NCBI GenBank assembly: GCA_024734495.1
Contig: JALMQS010000225.1
Coordinates: 5,401,226 to 5,465,225 of the forward strand
Source of the DNA: Forficula auricularia
Lineage: Eukaryota > Arthropoda > Insecta > Dermaptera > Forficulidae
Length of the DNA stretch: 64,000 nucleotides
Direction of reading: 5' to 3'
This document shows, piece by piece, positions 9,982-21,285 of the stretch. A program made the translations under genes and the position numbers. Under the pieces are notes generated by a model. It searched no databases. It was not told where the DNA came from and saw only the letters and a program-made list of their open reading frames with translations. Every line of letters starts with the position of its first letter. The first letter of the stretch is position 1.

Positions 9982-11018
9982 CTAATTAGAAAAATAGAAA
10001 ATGAGCTCATGGGGGATGGCCGTCAAATTTTAAATATTATGAAAAAATTACTTTAATAAGGACGCCTGTAGGGTAGGCTACTCTGCATCAAAGGCGTCTT
10101 TTGGTTGCATAATTACAGGCGGACAGATTTCCTAGTCTATTCTTTAAGTATTACCTGGATTTAGTTAAAAGCAATATGTTAATATTATTTTAGAATTTGA
10201 ATTCATGTAAAAAGGCCCAATTTTATTCGCAGTCAGAATTAAATAAAACTGAAATATAATTTTTTTGGAGTTCACACATTTTTTTATTTTCAAATTTTGA
10301 CCTACTCATGCCATCATCAAGGCATCACTATGCACAAAGTTTTGAAATTAAACAGAATTAAAAAAATATATTAATAAACAGGTAGGTTCCTAGGTTCCTA
10401 CGTTGACCATTTAAATCCTGAAGAAGGATGTACGATCCTCCGGATGGTTGAATTTCTTAAGAGGATGAAAATGACCTCTTAATAAATTATTTTATTCGAA
10501 ATTTGTTGTTTTCATTATCTTTGGGCATACTTTCACATTAATTCAGCATTGAGTTCTTTCATTCCGTCTTCGATATAAAATACCCCTAATTCATTAAATT
10601 TCCTAATTTTAATATATAATAATATTTGTAATGAACTTATTAGTGGGTTTTAGACTTGAAAAAAAAATTATTGAAAAGAAAAATTATTTAGTAAAAAATT
10701 AATTATAAATTTTTATGGACACACCCCCACATTTGAATAATTAATTTAAAGTAAAAAAAAGATCAAATTAAAGTTATTCGAAAATGAGACACTGACAGAT
10801 CTATTTCTTGACCCAAAAACCACACCTAAACCTTTAGCCATTTCAAAGAAATCGATTTTATATAAACATACATATATACACGATCATTTATTTATTAAAA
10901 CTATTGTATCTGTATGGACATCTAACCCTTTAATATAGAATTTTAGACTATTTAAATTACAAAAAAAGAAATAAAAATGTATGATACAAAAATTTACAAT
11001 AAATTTGAATTTCAAGTA
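9982..11018. other. No gene; possible decayed hammerhead-like motif
   Basis: AT-rich DNA. CTGAAGAAGGATGTACGATC followed by ctccggat (10,423-10,452) has the CUGAAGA block and a stem II (AGGAU/AUCCU), but the GAAAC block is ruined. Nothing else was recognised. Confidence 0.3.
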
Positions 11019-11430
11019 CAGTAAACTCCCGATTATCCGTGTGGGGATTATCCGGTTTACAGATTATCCGTTCATAAATTTAATTAAAAAAAATAATTTA
11101 TCTATTTTTTAAATATTTGCTCGTTTTCGTGTTTACGCATCCTATAAGTGTGCATGTGTTCGTATTTAGAAGTTTGAATCTGGTAGTAGGGTAATATAAT
11201 GACATAATAGCTCTTAGAAAAATTCGAGTTGATATTAAAAAATCATTAAAAGATTCCTGCAAACAAACCAAATCACGGATTTTTTTAATAATAATGAGTA
11301 TAAAACATGTTAAAATAATTGTCTGCATTAGAAATGTAAAATATGTTGTATTTTAGAAATAAATAATTATAGTTCGGATTATCCGTGTCGCATCTCCCCA
11401 CCATTAGCCCGGATAATCGTGAGTTTACTG
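11019..11430. mobile_element. pogo/Tigger-like MITE, 412 bp
   Basis: The terminal inverted repeats are CAGTAAACTCCCGATTATCC (left) and CAGTAAACTCACGATTATCC (right, complemented), one mismatch in 20. TA flanks both ends (11,017-11,018 and 11,431-11,432). GATTATCCG recurs two to three times inside each end, probably as transposase-binding repeats. There is no transposase frame. CAGT ends with a TA target fit the pogo/Tigger branch of Tc1/mariner. Confidence 0.75.
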
Positions 11431-11517
11431 TATTTTGGAAGATAATATGGTACCCTTAGTATGCATGTTCGACTTGCATTGGGCCGGCTTTTTTTTAATG
11501 CAATCGAATGCAAGACG

Positions 11518-12000
11518 GGGATCACCAGTAAGATGCAGCCCCTATGGAACTCGAAAGACTCTTGCATTACCGAAGAGAAGGGAAAGTTGATCAAGCGAGA
11601 GAGTGGATTTGTAGGTGTTTGTGCACCCGGATTTTGAAGGTTTGAAGATTATAAGTGTTGGGAAAGATGAAGGCCGGGAGAGAGTTCCAGTTCCTTGAAG
11701 TCATGGGATAAACCTATTGGCGAATGAAGTGTTCCGGCACTTTTCTAATTTAACCGCGAAACAGTGTTAGGAATGGGCAAAACCCGTGCTACGCGCGAAG
11801 CATGCTTTGGGGGGAATTACTGATTTTAATTCTTCAGAGCGCCTGCAATAGTAATAGTATCTATAAAAAAAGGGAAAGCACATAGACATTTCTTCGATAA
11901 GTTAGCGAGTTGAGGGAGTCGGTGAGGGTCATTTAGCCTGACGGCTCGTTTCTAAATTGTATCCAGGTTAGCAAGAGAATATTTGGAGACTCCTCTCCAT
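11518..12000 (-). pseudogene. Jockey-like LINE 3' half, decayed
   Basis: On the minus strand, the sequence from near 11,995 leftward matches the ORF2 C-terminal region of the copy at 56.0-56.4 kb (gagactcctctccatgc, gtatccaggttagcaaga, gaccctcaccgac), and ends in the 3' UTR block containing caccagtaagatgcagcccct. Frameshifts are frequent. No poly(A) tail was identified. Confidence 0.55.
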
Positions 12001-13359
12001 GCTTATTTTTTTAATGATAATATTGTGACAAAGAATAATTAGAACGATTTAAAGACAATAAGTTCATATCGTGGATCCAAATCAAAATGCAAATAAATTG
12101 TCTTTTTAATGTTGGTTTGGTATTAATGATAATTAGTAGTTGTGCGGTGTAGGTTTGTCTTTTGACAGCAACTCATTTCATAGAATATTTGGATGAATTT
12201 TTCGATATGCAAAATTTTCTTAATGTTTACCGTTTTGAATTTCGACTTTAAATGAAAATGGATCTCTAATTGCAAACCAATCACCACCCTGTTGCCATTT
12301 CTATCACTGGGGTCTGATCTAATTCGATTGAAATAATCAAGATGTTGAGGAATTTCGCAGGGGCTGATAAGGATGGATAATTAATTAGTCTTGAATGTTA
12401 GCTTTGCATTCTTCGGGTGCAGGAGCTGAAGGGCCTAAAAGCCACAGAAATATGGCGGGGAGAGCAGAGGGGTCCTGGAAAACTCGATTAGCCGACTAGA
12501 ACCATGCATGATTTATAGAGGGAGCCCCACGGGAAATGATCACAGGGAATCTGGCAAGTATCAGTGAGCCCAAATTCCCTCAACAGGCTTGTTCAATGTT
12601 AAATGAGACAGTTATCCGCTAAGTTCCTTTCTTAGGGGCAGCAACGAACACCGTACAGACCTGCAAAAATGCATCGGTAGCTTATTAATGGAATCGCCAG
12701 AGGGCGTGTTCTAATTATGGATTGGCTTCTTAAATAGAATTTAAAGCACTTTTAAACATTTTTGTTAGTCATGAACTCGCATGATATATGAAATATTCTA
12801 GAGGTTATATTAAAGGGTTCTGTTCAATAACAAAATTAAAATACAAGGTTTTCTAAATCATCTTTTATAAGAGGGGTGTAGGAGCTGATATTTATTAAAC
12901 GAGTCGCATAGAAGCAACTTTCACAAATGCCGAGTGCGATAAAGATTTATAATTTTTATTTTTTTATTACTACTTTGTTATACTACTTAAAATAAAAATT
13001 TGAATAGACTTTTTGATTTTGGAGAATATGAATATATACTTATATATCTGGAAAATTTTAAGTTTTTATCTTATTTAGTTTACGAGCTGTAATGCTCTGT
13101 CAAACCATCAGGCAGACAAATAGACAGACATGGTATCGACACTAATTCATTGGTTCTAATTTCAAATAGGATGCTATCGAGCGGTTATAGCTAATGAGCT
13201 GAAATTTTGCAGACAAGTTTGTATTGATAAACTGCATCTCTCTGTCAATTTTAAACTTTATCCCTTAAGCTATTTGCTGCCAAAAAAAAATTTAAAATCG
13301 TTTTTTTATGGAATTTGCTGTTGGTACTTGGTGAAACATTTTTTTAAAATTATTGGATA
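12001..13359. other. No gene recognised
   Basis: 12,300-12,720 is less AT-rich than its surroundings and appears once in the window, but no reading frame, splice pattern or RNA fold was convincing. The rest is AT-rich, with cagacaaatagacagacat (13,112-13,130), a motif common near insect dispersed repeats. Confidence 0.35.
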
Positions 13360-13429
13360 CAAAATACTTGTTAGGTTTCACATTCAGATATAAAAATAAA
13401 ACGAATTTATTTTTGGAATGTCTTTAATC

Positions 13430-13432
<3 letters not shown>

Positions 13433-13471
<39 letters not shown>
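13433..13471. repeat. (AT)n microsatellite
   Basis: About 36 bases of pure AT directly border the GAAA end of the hammerhead-like motif. A second AT run lies at 13,733-13,780. Confidence 0.9.
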
Positions 13472-13474
<3 letters not shown>

Positions 13475-13706
13475 CGGGTTGCTAACCCATCTTCAGGAGC
13501 AACAGAAAGTAACTGACCTGGATAAGTCTAATTTGAATACGAGTTAATAGTAAAATTTATTTTTAAATAACAAAAGGTATTAAATATTTACCCTTTTGTT
13601 ATTTAAAAATAAATTTTACCATTGACTTGTATTCAAATTCAACTTATTCAGGTCAGTTACTTTCTGTTGCTCCTGAAGATGGGTTAGCCACCCGAAATAT
13701 ATATAT
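13470..13706. mobile_element. Foldback element with hammerhead-like arms, family F2
   Basis: The arms (about 13,470-13,570 and 13,605-13,706) are inverted copies. On the minus strand of the left arm and the plus strand of the right arm one reads CTGAAGATGGGTTAGC, then (A/C)ACCC and GAAATATAT. That is a CUGAAGA core, a 5-bp stem II (GGGUU/AACCC), and GAAA, both facing outward into AT microsatellite. The stem III/cleavage region seems lost to the AT expansion. A diverged single arm is at 61,455-61,510. Confidence 0.6.
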
Positions 13707-13729
13707 CTACTCTTATTAAACGAGCAAAA

Positions 13730-13777
<48 letters not shown>

Positions 13778-14613
13778 TATATAATTGTTCTATTTTGAAA
13801 ACGGATTTACCGACTTTGATGAAATTCACGGGTTAGGGGGTTTTTGGGGTGACAATTCGATCTGTCTCACGGTCTCATCTTCGACAAAATTGATTTTGAT
13901 GGGTTTTTTCGTAATCAAATTAATTATTCTCAGGTAGACAAATCTCATTCTTAGGGTTTTAAAAAAGGTTACTCTTTTTCTTTTCTACCCAGACAGAGAA
14001 TGGGTCGAGTTAATCCTTTATTCTCAAAGGCCTTGAAGAAGAAGTATTGTGATTGTGGATTTTAACATATTTTGTTATCCCTAAACGTTAGAAATATTAA
14101 TAAACGTTTTATAGTTGTTTTTATAAAGAACTTTATTTATTTAATATAATCAAAAATAATCAAAAATTTATTTAAAAATATATTTCGCATAAGCAGGTCT
14201 CAATTTTCTGAAAAAACAACACATTTTGATAGGTTTTATTTATTAACAATTGGATGAATAAAAATGAATCATATGGTTGAATCAAAACAGGTGCAGAAGG
14301 TAGGGCGCTGTGGTGGGGAATCCGGGGTAGGGCGAGGTTTCGAGGGGGGGGGCGGGGGGGGGTACATTGGGCGAATATTATATATTTTTGTATTTTTTTA
14401 ATTTGAAAGCGGCTCTCAAATAAAAATCGACCTTTTTATCAGAATTTTAAATTAAAAATAATATTAAAATAAAGCTTTTAACTGAAGGAAGATGTTACCG
14501 AGCATCGTTCGGTGCTTCCAGGTACTCGAGATTAAAGTCTCTCCAAAAATAAATTCGTTTTATTTTTATATCTTAATGTGAAACCTAACAAGTATTTTAT
14601 ATATATATATATA

Positions 14614-15168
14614 TACAAGGCTCAAATTCGCCCTTGTCTTGAATATTGCTCGCATTTGTGGAGAGGAGTCTCCAAGTATTCTCTTAATACCTTAGATGCA
14701 ATTCAGAGGCGAGCTATCAGACTGATAGGCGATCCTACATTAACTGACACTCTCGACTCCCTAGACCATCGTAGATCTGTCTCCGCTCTTTCCCTTTTTT
14801 ATAGATATTACCATGGCTTTTGTTCTGGCGAAATAAAATCGATAATCCCACCAAAGGCTTCATTTGCGCGAAATACACGATTTTCTAAAATTCAACACCC
14901 CTACGCGCTTAAACTAGATACTAATCGAACAAACGCATTCGCCAATTCATTTATCCCTATGACATCTAGAGACTGGAACTCTCTTCCCCCGACCGTCTTT
15001 CCAGCTACTTATAACCTTCAATCTTTCAAGACCAGCATCCACCATTAGCCAATCCCTAAATCTCCCCTTATCTTCACGTTACAAGGGTCCACCACGGACT
15101 TCAGGGGTTGTACCTTCTTGGTGCAACTTCTTCTTGTATCAATATCATTATAAAAAAAAAAAAAAAAA
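14614..15168 (+). pseudogene. Jockey-like LINE: ORF2 C-terminus and poly(A) tail
   Basis: An open frame ending at 15,048 encodes the region after the RT palm of a Jockey/CR1-type ORF2: KAQIRPCLEYCSHLW, LDAIQRRAIRLIGDP, LDHRRSVSALSLFYRYYHG, then SRDWNSLPP near the C-terminus. This is followed by a ~100-base 3' UTR with a short stem at ttgtaccttcttggtgcaac and an A17 tail (15,152-15,168). RT catalytic motifs are absent: the copy is 5'-truncated exactly where the inverted-repeat composite ends. The frame is intact for about 145 codons, so this is one of the younger copies. Relatives are at 0.2, 7.6, 11.5, 29.2, 29.8, 50.1 and 55.9-56.5 kb. Confidence 0.85.
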
Positions 15169-15492
15169 TCCAATATTTTTTAAAATTATTGGATTTTTAA
15201 TAAAGTGTATAGAGTTTCAAAAAAAATTCGATTTTTCCTTCAATTGACTTTTGCAAAAAAGGGGGACAAACACTGGTTTATGTCCCTCAAATATTATAAT
15301 AATAAAATCAAATTACTTACCAATTATAATTATAATTTAGCCCTCCGTCGGGCGCAGTAGTTTCTGAAACTTATTCGGGCGCACTAGATCTGAGAAATTG
15401 GTCTTTAATAGATAGTTTTTTTTTGTTTTTTTTTTTTAAGAAGGAGTAGATTACCGTTTTGTTTTATAGAATACTTTGTCTGTAAACTAAAC

Positions 15493-15634
15493 CGGTGTTC
15501 AAAAAATCTCCCAAAATGACCGCAAATATTGATTATTCAAACGAAGTTCTTATGAAATAATTTATTTTGTACTATAAGAACTTCGTTTGAATAATCAATA
15601 TTTGCGGTCATTTTGGGAGATTTTTCGAACACCG
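15493..15634. mobile_element. Hairpin MITE with 61-bp arms
   Basis: The arms 15,493-15,553 and 15,574-15,634 are nearly perfect inverted copies (outer end CGGTGTTCAAAAAATCTCCC; one substitution, A to G, near the edge). The loop is only 20 bases. There is no clear target duplication. Confidence 0.65.
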
Positions 15635-15835
15635 TCAATAAACTCTTTATAAGTTTCTTATAAATAGTCAACAAACTGTTTAGTTAAATTGTTAAATGGT
15701 TAGTTAAAATTAAATTCATTCAAAAAGTAATTTTTCACGAAAAAGCGGCTTTATTAAAAAAACTTGATATTTTAGGTATAGGGACATGATATATCGCCTT
15801 AAAGAATTTTTCTTCGTCTTTCAATATATTGAGTA

Positions 15836-15924
15836 ATATACAGGGGGTCTTATTTGAAAAAACAAACTTTTGACCCCTTTTATGAATAACGGAAATAATA
15901 GTAATCTTAGCACGCCCTGTATAA
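15836..15924. repeat. Short element with TATACAGGG ends
   Basis: TATACAGGGGGTC at the left and GCACGCCCTGTATA at the right form short inverted ends. A related pair (acggggtgttgca at 16,161; tcaccctgtatatg at 16,569) flanks the next segment. Such ends are common in insect MITEs; the family is not assigned. Confidence 0.35.
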
Positions 15925-16271
15925 TATGGAGTCGATTTCTCGGCGTAAATTAAATATTTCGGGTCTGTCTAAACTACCACCAAAATATCAAGTTTTCATG
16001 AATTGAGAGCACTAATTTATTTAAGCTTAATTAGGGCCATGTTTTGGATCATATTTAACACAAATTATTTTTAATCTCGGAAACCGATAGAGATAGGTAT
16101 AGGACAATATTAACAAAAAAGTATTTTAATAAAAGGGAGGTTCTAAAAACGTGTTAATATACGGGGTGTTGCATTAAAAAAAATAAACTACTTTTCAATT
16201 GAAGCCAAAACGTCGAAATGCTGAAAATATTTTAGATCGATAGAACAGGTTAAGAAAATGTAAGGTACAAA

Positions 16272-16441
16272 AAATCATAAGTTGGTGTCATCTATTAAAT
16301 TCGATGGAATGGAAGGTGGCCCGGATTGCTGTTACTGGCACTCGGGTTCGATTCCTGAAGGAGTGAAAAACAACCCCTCTGACATATAATTAAAAATATT
16401 CCATTCCATCGAATTTAATAGATGACACTAACTTATGATTT
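16272..16441. mobile_element. Inverted-repeat element with tRNA-like core
   Basis: Arms of about 42 bases (16,272-16,313 and 16,399-16,441) are near-perfect inverted copies around CTATTAAATTCGATGGAATG. The 85-base loop contains ACTCGGGTTCGATTCCTGA, a good RNA polymerase III B box with its T-arm stem, but no A box. After it comes gaaggagtgaaaaacaaccc, also present at 693-737. It looks like a SINE piece captured between terminal inverted repeats. Confidence 0.5.
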
Positions 16442-16567
16442 CTTGTCAATTTGAATCTATTACCATCGGTAAATTAATATCTTTCATATTAAAATGTAAG
16501 GTGCTAAATTTTCAGAAAAATAATGCCTTCCGTTTTCCATAAACGTCTAACGTGCCATTGACCGTGA

Positions 16568-16636
16568 ATCACCCTGTATATGTGTGTATGTTTATTTGCA
16601 TCAAGCAGAGGACAACCTCTTTGTTTCTCTTTATGA
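16568..16636. repeat. TTTGCATCAAGCAGAGGA repeat
   Basis: A clean copy of the core also found at 1,978 (tgtttatttgcatcaagcag, then aggacaacctctttgtttct). Confidence 0.55.
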
Positions 16637-17439
16637 TATGAGTTCTGGTTGTGCCTGAGAGATCATGTGCCCGACTGAGGGTTAATGTACTTCTATAAAT
16701 TAGATTATTAGGAAATGGTTAAAAATGCAGATTAAAGAGTAAAAATTAAAATGATAGTTTTTTTTGGAGGGAGGAGAGAATTGCTAATGTTTAATCAATG
16801 CTCAAAAAATTGCGACTCTTCAAAATGAGAAGCGTTTGATAGCAATTACCAGAAATTTGTATGGCCCCCAAAAAGGGTGAAGAGTTCAGGTTCAGTAGAG
16901 GGGGATTAATTCACTTGACAACTTCATTATTTGGTTAAATGCTCGGCTCGAGTTTTATTTCATTTGGTTTTATTTTCCGATCATCGCTCACTACGAATTT
17001 ATATTCCAAACGTAATTTCAGAGATCGTTAGGGGAATAGATAAAAATATTTTTAATATTTTTTCTACTTTGTCTCTGCCCATCCAATTTATCATTGATAG
17101 ATAGGAAAAAAAAGAAATAGAGAAACATAGCTTCCCTTGGCAATGATAAAAGTTTAAATATATTTGGGATTTAGGGCTCTCAAATGACAAACCTGTAATT
17201 CAATCTTGTTTTAGAAAAATTGAAAAAAATACAATGAAGGCTTGGTGAGGATAAAATTGATTCAGACGGATAAGTGACACGTTAATAAAATAAAGCTCAA
17301 CTTTATACTAAGGAAGGTGTACCTTGGAACGTCCCTCTATTTCGGACTTTGCTCGATCTGATGAGATCTAATCCGCGAATTGTCCTTTTTTCGGCCAATA
17401 ACCTTTTTCAGTGACGCCTAACATGTATATTGTACAACC
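16637..17439. other. No gene recognised
   Basis: AT-rich, apparently single-copy in this window. No convincing frame. Confidence 0.4.
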
Positions 17440-17690
17440 CTTTATAAAAACAAGTGACAAATGTTTAATAAAAATTTAAAACATTTAAGGGGGAATTTTC
17501 TCTTTATCATGTGAAAAATCTGATAAAAAAGTTGCTTCATGAAAGAATAATAAAACAACAATCTTTCTTTATATCCTTCCGTAAAACAACTTATTTTCAA
17601 ATTTTCCAAAATTGATAAAGATAATTTTTTCAGAAACGTTTGAATTTTTATCAAACGTTGGATGATTCGATGAATTTTATAAAGAATTGT
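17440..17690. mobile_element. Foldback family F1, decayed copy
   Basis: The left side (ctttataaaaacaa..., gggggaattttctctttat) and right side (gataaagataattttttc, GAAACGTTTGA, aattttataaagaattg) pair as loose inverted arms, and match 30,558-30,800 in order. Confidence 0.4.
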
Positions 17691-18359
17691 TTATTTGTTA
17701 TTTTTGTTTACTTAATTAATAAAATAATCAAGAATTTACTTTCAAAGATATATGGTCTAGGTATTAGTTAAATTCCAGAGCCTGCTATTTATGTTTCTAA
17801 AAAGCAAGTCAAAAATTTAGGTGGAGAGAAGATGGTGTACTCTAGAGAGCGTTTTCAGACTTTATTTGGTGTTGGGTAGTAATCTAGTTAAAATATTTAA
17901 CCTATATATATATTATATATATTGTCAGATTCTTTTCGGGTTTGTTTAAAATTAAATGCTGTTTTACTAAAAGAAAGTGTTTTATTCCTGACAAAAGTAA
18001 GACAGATTAAAAGAATGAATAAGGAAAAAGAGATTATACATATTATATAGGTAAGAAAATAATTCACAGCGAAAAAAACTCGAGGGTTGAACTGTGACCC
18101 AAAATCGGGTACACCTACTTCCACTTTCATTTCACAAGTAGAAGACAATCGATTATCTAATCAATGAATTCCAAAATAATTCCACATAATTCCAAAGACG
18201 CTGTACACCTAATTCCAATCGCGGTTCACCCCTTGATAAAACTATTTATAGATATAATAACAAAACAAAGATCGGCACATGTTAGATGGGAATAGAAAAT
18301 AATTTCAAATTCTAACATATATAATATATAATTTTAATTTTTTTTTTAATTTATTTAAT
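17691..18359. other. No gene recognised
   Basis: AT-rich. A short motif, cacctaattccaatcgcggt near 18,205, recurs loosely near 27,075 (cgcctaattccaatcgcatt), suggesting an old dispersed repeat. Confidence 0.35.
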
Positions 18360-18369
18360 TGTAACGTGG
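18360..18369. repeat. SINE target-site duplication, left
   Basis: TGTAACGTGG, repeated exactly at 18,585-18,594. Confidence 0.75.
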
Positions 18370-18584
18370 GGAGTCGGGTTAGCCGAGCCAGCTAACGCGC
18401 TGGCCCCGCTTCGGCATCGATCGATTATGACGGTGTTGGAGAGGAAGGCCGGGGTTCGATCCTGGCTGGCAAATAAAAATTTCTACCGTCTAAAATCTCG
18501 GCTCCCTCACTAACCCTAATAACACTTTACTTATGTGCTGCCTAAATGCGTTTTGTTACCGGTGGCAATAAATAAATAAAAAAA
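18370..18584 (+). mobile_element. tRNA-derived SINE with target duplication
   Basis: A 215-bp insertion. The tRNA-like head has an A-box-like TTAGCCGAGCCAGCTAACG near 18,379 and a B box, GGGGTTCGATCCTGGC, near 18,451, about 60 bases on. The body (aaaatttctaccgtc ... gttaccggtggc) is followed by an AATAAATAAATAAAAAAA tail. It is flanked by an exact 10-bp duplication. This is the best-preserved SINE in the window. It is transcribed by RNA polymerase III and mobilised by a LINE partner, by family analogy. Confidence 0.8.
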
Positions 18585-18594
18585 TGTAACGTGG

Positions 18595-20509
18595 ATTTCA
18601 GTTAGTTTCTTTTAAACTGAAAGATTTTAAAATATTAATATAAAATGAAAGTTATATAGATTCAAGTATTTGTCCCTTTGGTACTGACTCCTATTCAGTT
18701 TATATAAAGTCAAACATATATTTTTTGATAACAGTCGAAAAAATCTACACACATTACAGCTTTATATTTCCGATAGGGTTTCTTTTTTACAGCATGCATA
18801 CAAGACTTTCTGAATCTTTTGCTCTATTTCGAAAGAACTGATAAACTATAATGTAACTATTCGGTTTACCATGGTATCTTGAAGGCAATTAACCAATCTC
18901 AAATTTCTTTTTCTTCTTCTGAAATCGTTTCGATATTAGTTTGTAAGGCAGAGCGCAGAGGATAAAAGTTATTCTATTTCTCATAAGTATACGCTATTAA
19001 ATTGACTGAAAACGCATCTAAGGTAGAAAGCACAGTCACCTGCTATTAAAAAAAATCCGAAGAAAATTTAGCAATGCAGGAGTAGTTTAAAGTTCTTTGT
19101 TAATTTGCATTTTTCACAAGATTTTCTAATTGAATAATTTCATTAAAATTGAAGAAAAAAACTTTTTCTATTTTAATTAAAAATATTTTGAAATTCAATG
19201 TCTATAAAATATTAAGGAGAGAGGAAAAAAAAATCCATTTCTTTTATCAAATAGAAAAAAAATCGAATTTTGAATAAAGAATGAATTAAATTACTAGAAA
19301 CGCCGAGTGGAATATTGATCGCTATTTAGGTTGAAAGTATTTGAATTTTGATTAATACAATTGGATTTAGTCCCGGTAAATCCGTAAAAAGAAAAAATTA
19401 AATGGAAAGAACAAAAAAAAATTGACAAACTTCTTGAATGTCAAAAAAAAGTCACGAAAATAGATGATTGGTGCAATATCCGACAGGGGCATTAACCAGC
19501 CAGACAGAGATTATAAATACCCGGTATATGCAATACGACCTGAATCAAATAAGAGAACAATAAAAAGGTACATGTCAGGGCAGAAAAGCCCTTAATCCTA
19601 ATGTGGGTTGCCAGGCAACTTATGAAAAAAATCAACCAAATCCGCCTTGGAAAGAAAAAGGGCTCGAGGCCAACTGTCACCGCCAAAGTCCAAATTAAAC
19701 TCAGATATTACATTTCATTAGGAAAGATTAGGCCAGATATTTCATCCCCTATTTAGATTAGAGCTCTTCAGAAAAGAATTGCCACTTTTTAAAGGCGAAT
19801 AAATACAAAAGTTTTTAATTTACAAGTCGAAATCGAGATGAAAATAAAACCCGCTAAAAACTGGTCTCCCGGGAAGTTTTAATTTTAATATAATTACTTA
19901 CTTCGAGTTGGATTTATTTTTAAAGAGTTTGTTCTATTTGGAAATGAAGAAAATCTACCGCTACTTTAGGAACATTTTATACATACAACTCAGCAATAAA
20001 AGTGTGAAAACATTTTTTTTTCAATTTTGAACAGATACATTTTTTGTAGCTGAAATGCCATTTGGCCAGGACAATATTTTATGATTAGTTAATAAAAATT
20101 TAACAATTATGGGAAAAACTTTTTCCATTAGTGGACGTTTCGAATTTATCTTCTCAATTTTTGATCAAGACTATGGATTGATAATTAAATTATTTGTCCA
20201 TGTACATTGTACATATTTACATAGATAAAAATTTTCACAGGCAGGTATATATAAAGATTAAAAATAATGCAACATCGCAAAAAATACCGCAAAACTTAAA
20301 ATTTGTAAATTTCTAGATGAAGCTCACAAAAGTCACACTATTGAACAAGTTCAGTTAAAAAAGTTAAAAATATCGCCCTTCCATTCATCCCTCGGTAGAT
20401 GTTATGGTTTAATGAAAATTCACAAACCTGAAAGTCCTTAAAGACTATTAATTTCCACTCGTAATGGTCAACAAAATAATTTACAAAAATTCATTTCTCA
20501 CATCCTAAA
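18595..20509. other. No gene recognised
   Basis: Mostly AT-rich. 19,490-19,700 is moderately GC-richer and single-copy, with short open frames on the minus strand but no recognisable motif or splice pattern. Confidence 0.35.
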
Positions 20510-21285
20510 AAATAAACTGCAACGGATCGTTGCTAAACTTTATCCAAAGTCATTTAAAATATTAATATGTTTATTCCATTATTATTAATCAGATATCAGT
20601 GGATATTTGCAGTCCAAGTTGACTTAAATTAAAAAATAGTCATCGATTCTCTTATAATACTTGAGGAATAACAATTCTACATTGTATTTTTGACGTTTCG
20701 ATTATTATTGGTAACCATTGCTGAAGACAATGAGGAATCGACTTAAAATAAAAAATAACGATCGATTCTTATCTAATACTAGAGGAATAACCTTGTTGCA
20801 TTCTATTTTTCATATTTTGGCTATTAATGGCAACATCTACTGAAAATGTGGAAGAATTGTCTTAAAATCAAAAAGACTAAATTCTTTTATGGTAAACAAC
20901 TCAACCTATTTTTGAATTTTAGTTGATCCTTCTATGTCTTTAGCAATAGTAACCAATAATAACCGAAACGTCAAAAATCCAATGTAGAATTGTTATTCGT
21001 CAATGTAAATAAACAATAGATGATCAGTGGATATTTGCAGTCCAAGTTGACTTAAATTAAAAAATAGTCATCGATTCTCTTATAATACTTGAGGAATAAC
21101 CATTCTACTTTGGATTTTTGTCGTTTCGATTATTATTGGTAGACATTGCTGAAGACTCAAGCTTGAGTTGTTTACCAAAAAATAATTTAGACTTTTTGAT
21201 TTTAAGTCGATTCTTCTATGTTTTCAGTAGAGGTTAACATTAATAGCAATGGTTACAAATAATAATCGAAACATCAAAATTGTAA
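20510..21285. mobile_element. Foldback (FB-like) element, copy A, incomplete
   Basis: It begins with aataaactgcaacggatcgt, the same end that closes copies B (26,161) and C (49,394) in the opposite orientation. Inside are direct and inverted copies of a ~119-bp unit (cttgaggaataac, ttgacgtttcgattattatt, ggtaaccattgctgaagac). A segment starting ATCAGTGGATATTTGCAGTC occurs twice (about 20,592 and 21,019). The right terminal repeat is missing. Confidence 0.65.

Larger units (their letters stand above)
13360..14598. repeat. 1.2 kb inverted-repeat composite
   Basis: 13,360-13,432 and 14,526-14,598 are inverted copies (about 73 bases, roughly 95% alike) holding acttgttaggtttcac and ttatttttggaatg. 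Between them lie AT microsatellites, a smaller foldback (13,470-13,706), an F1 fragment (14,030-14,130), a G-rich tract (14,340-14,363), and a stable hairpin near 14,484-14,515 (GGAAG...CTTCC enclosing ACCGA...TCGGT). The right arm abuts a Jockey-like frame, so the composite appears inserted in, or recombined with, that element. Confidence 0.5.

Noticed and set aside
18370..18450. Functional tRNA gene
   Set aside because: A and B boxes are present but the arms do not fold to a full cloverleaf, and the sequence is part of a tailed, target-duplicated SINE.
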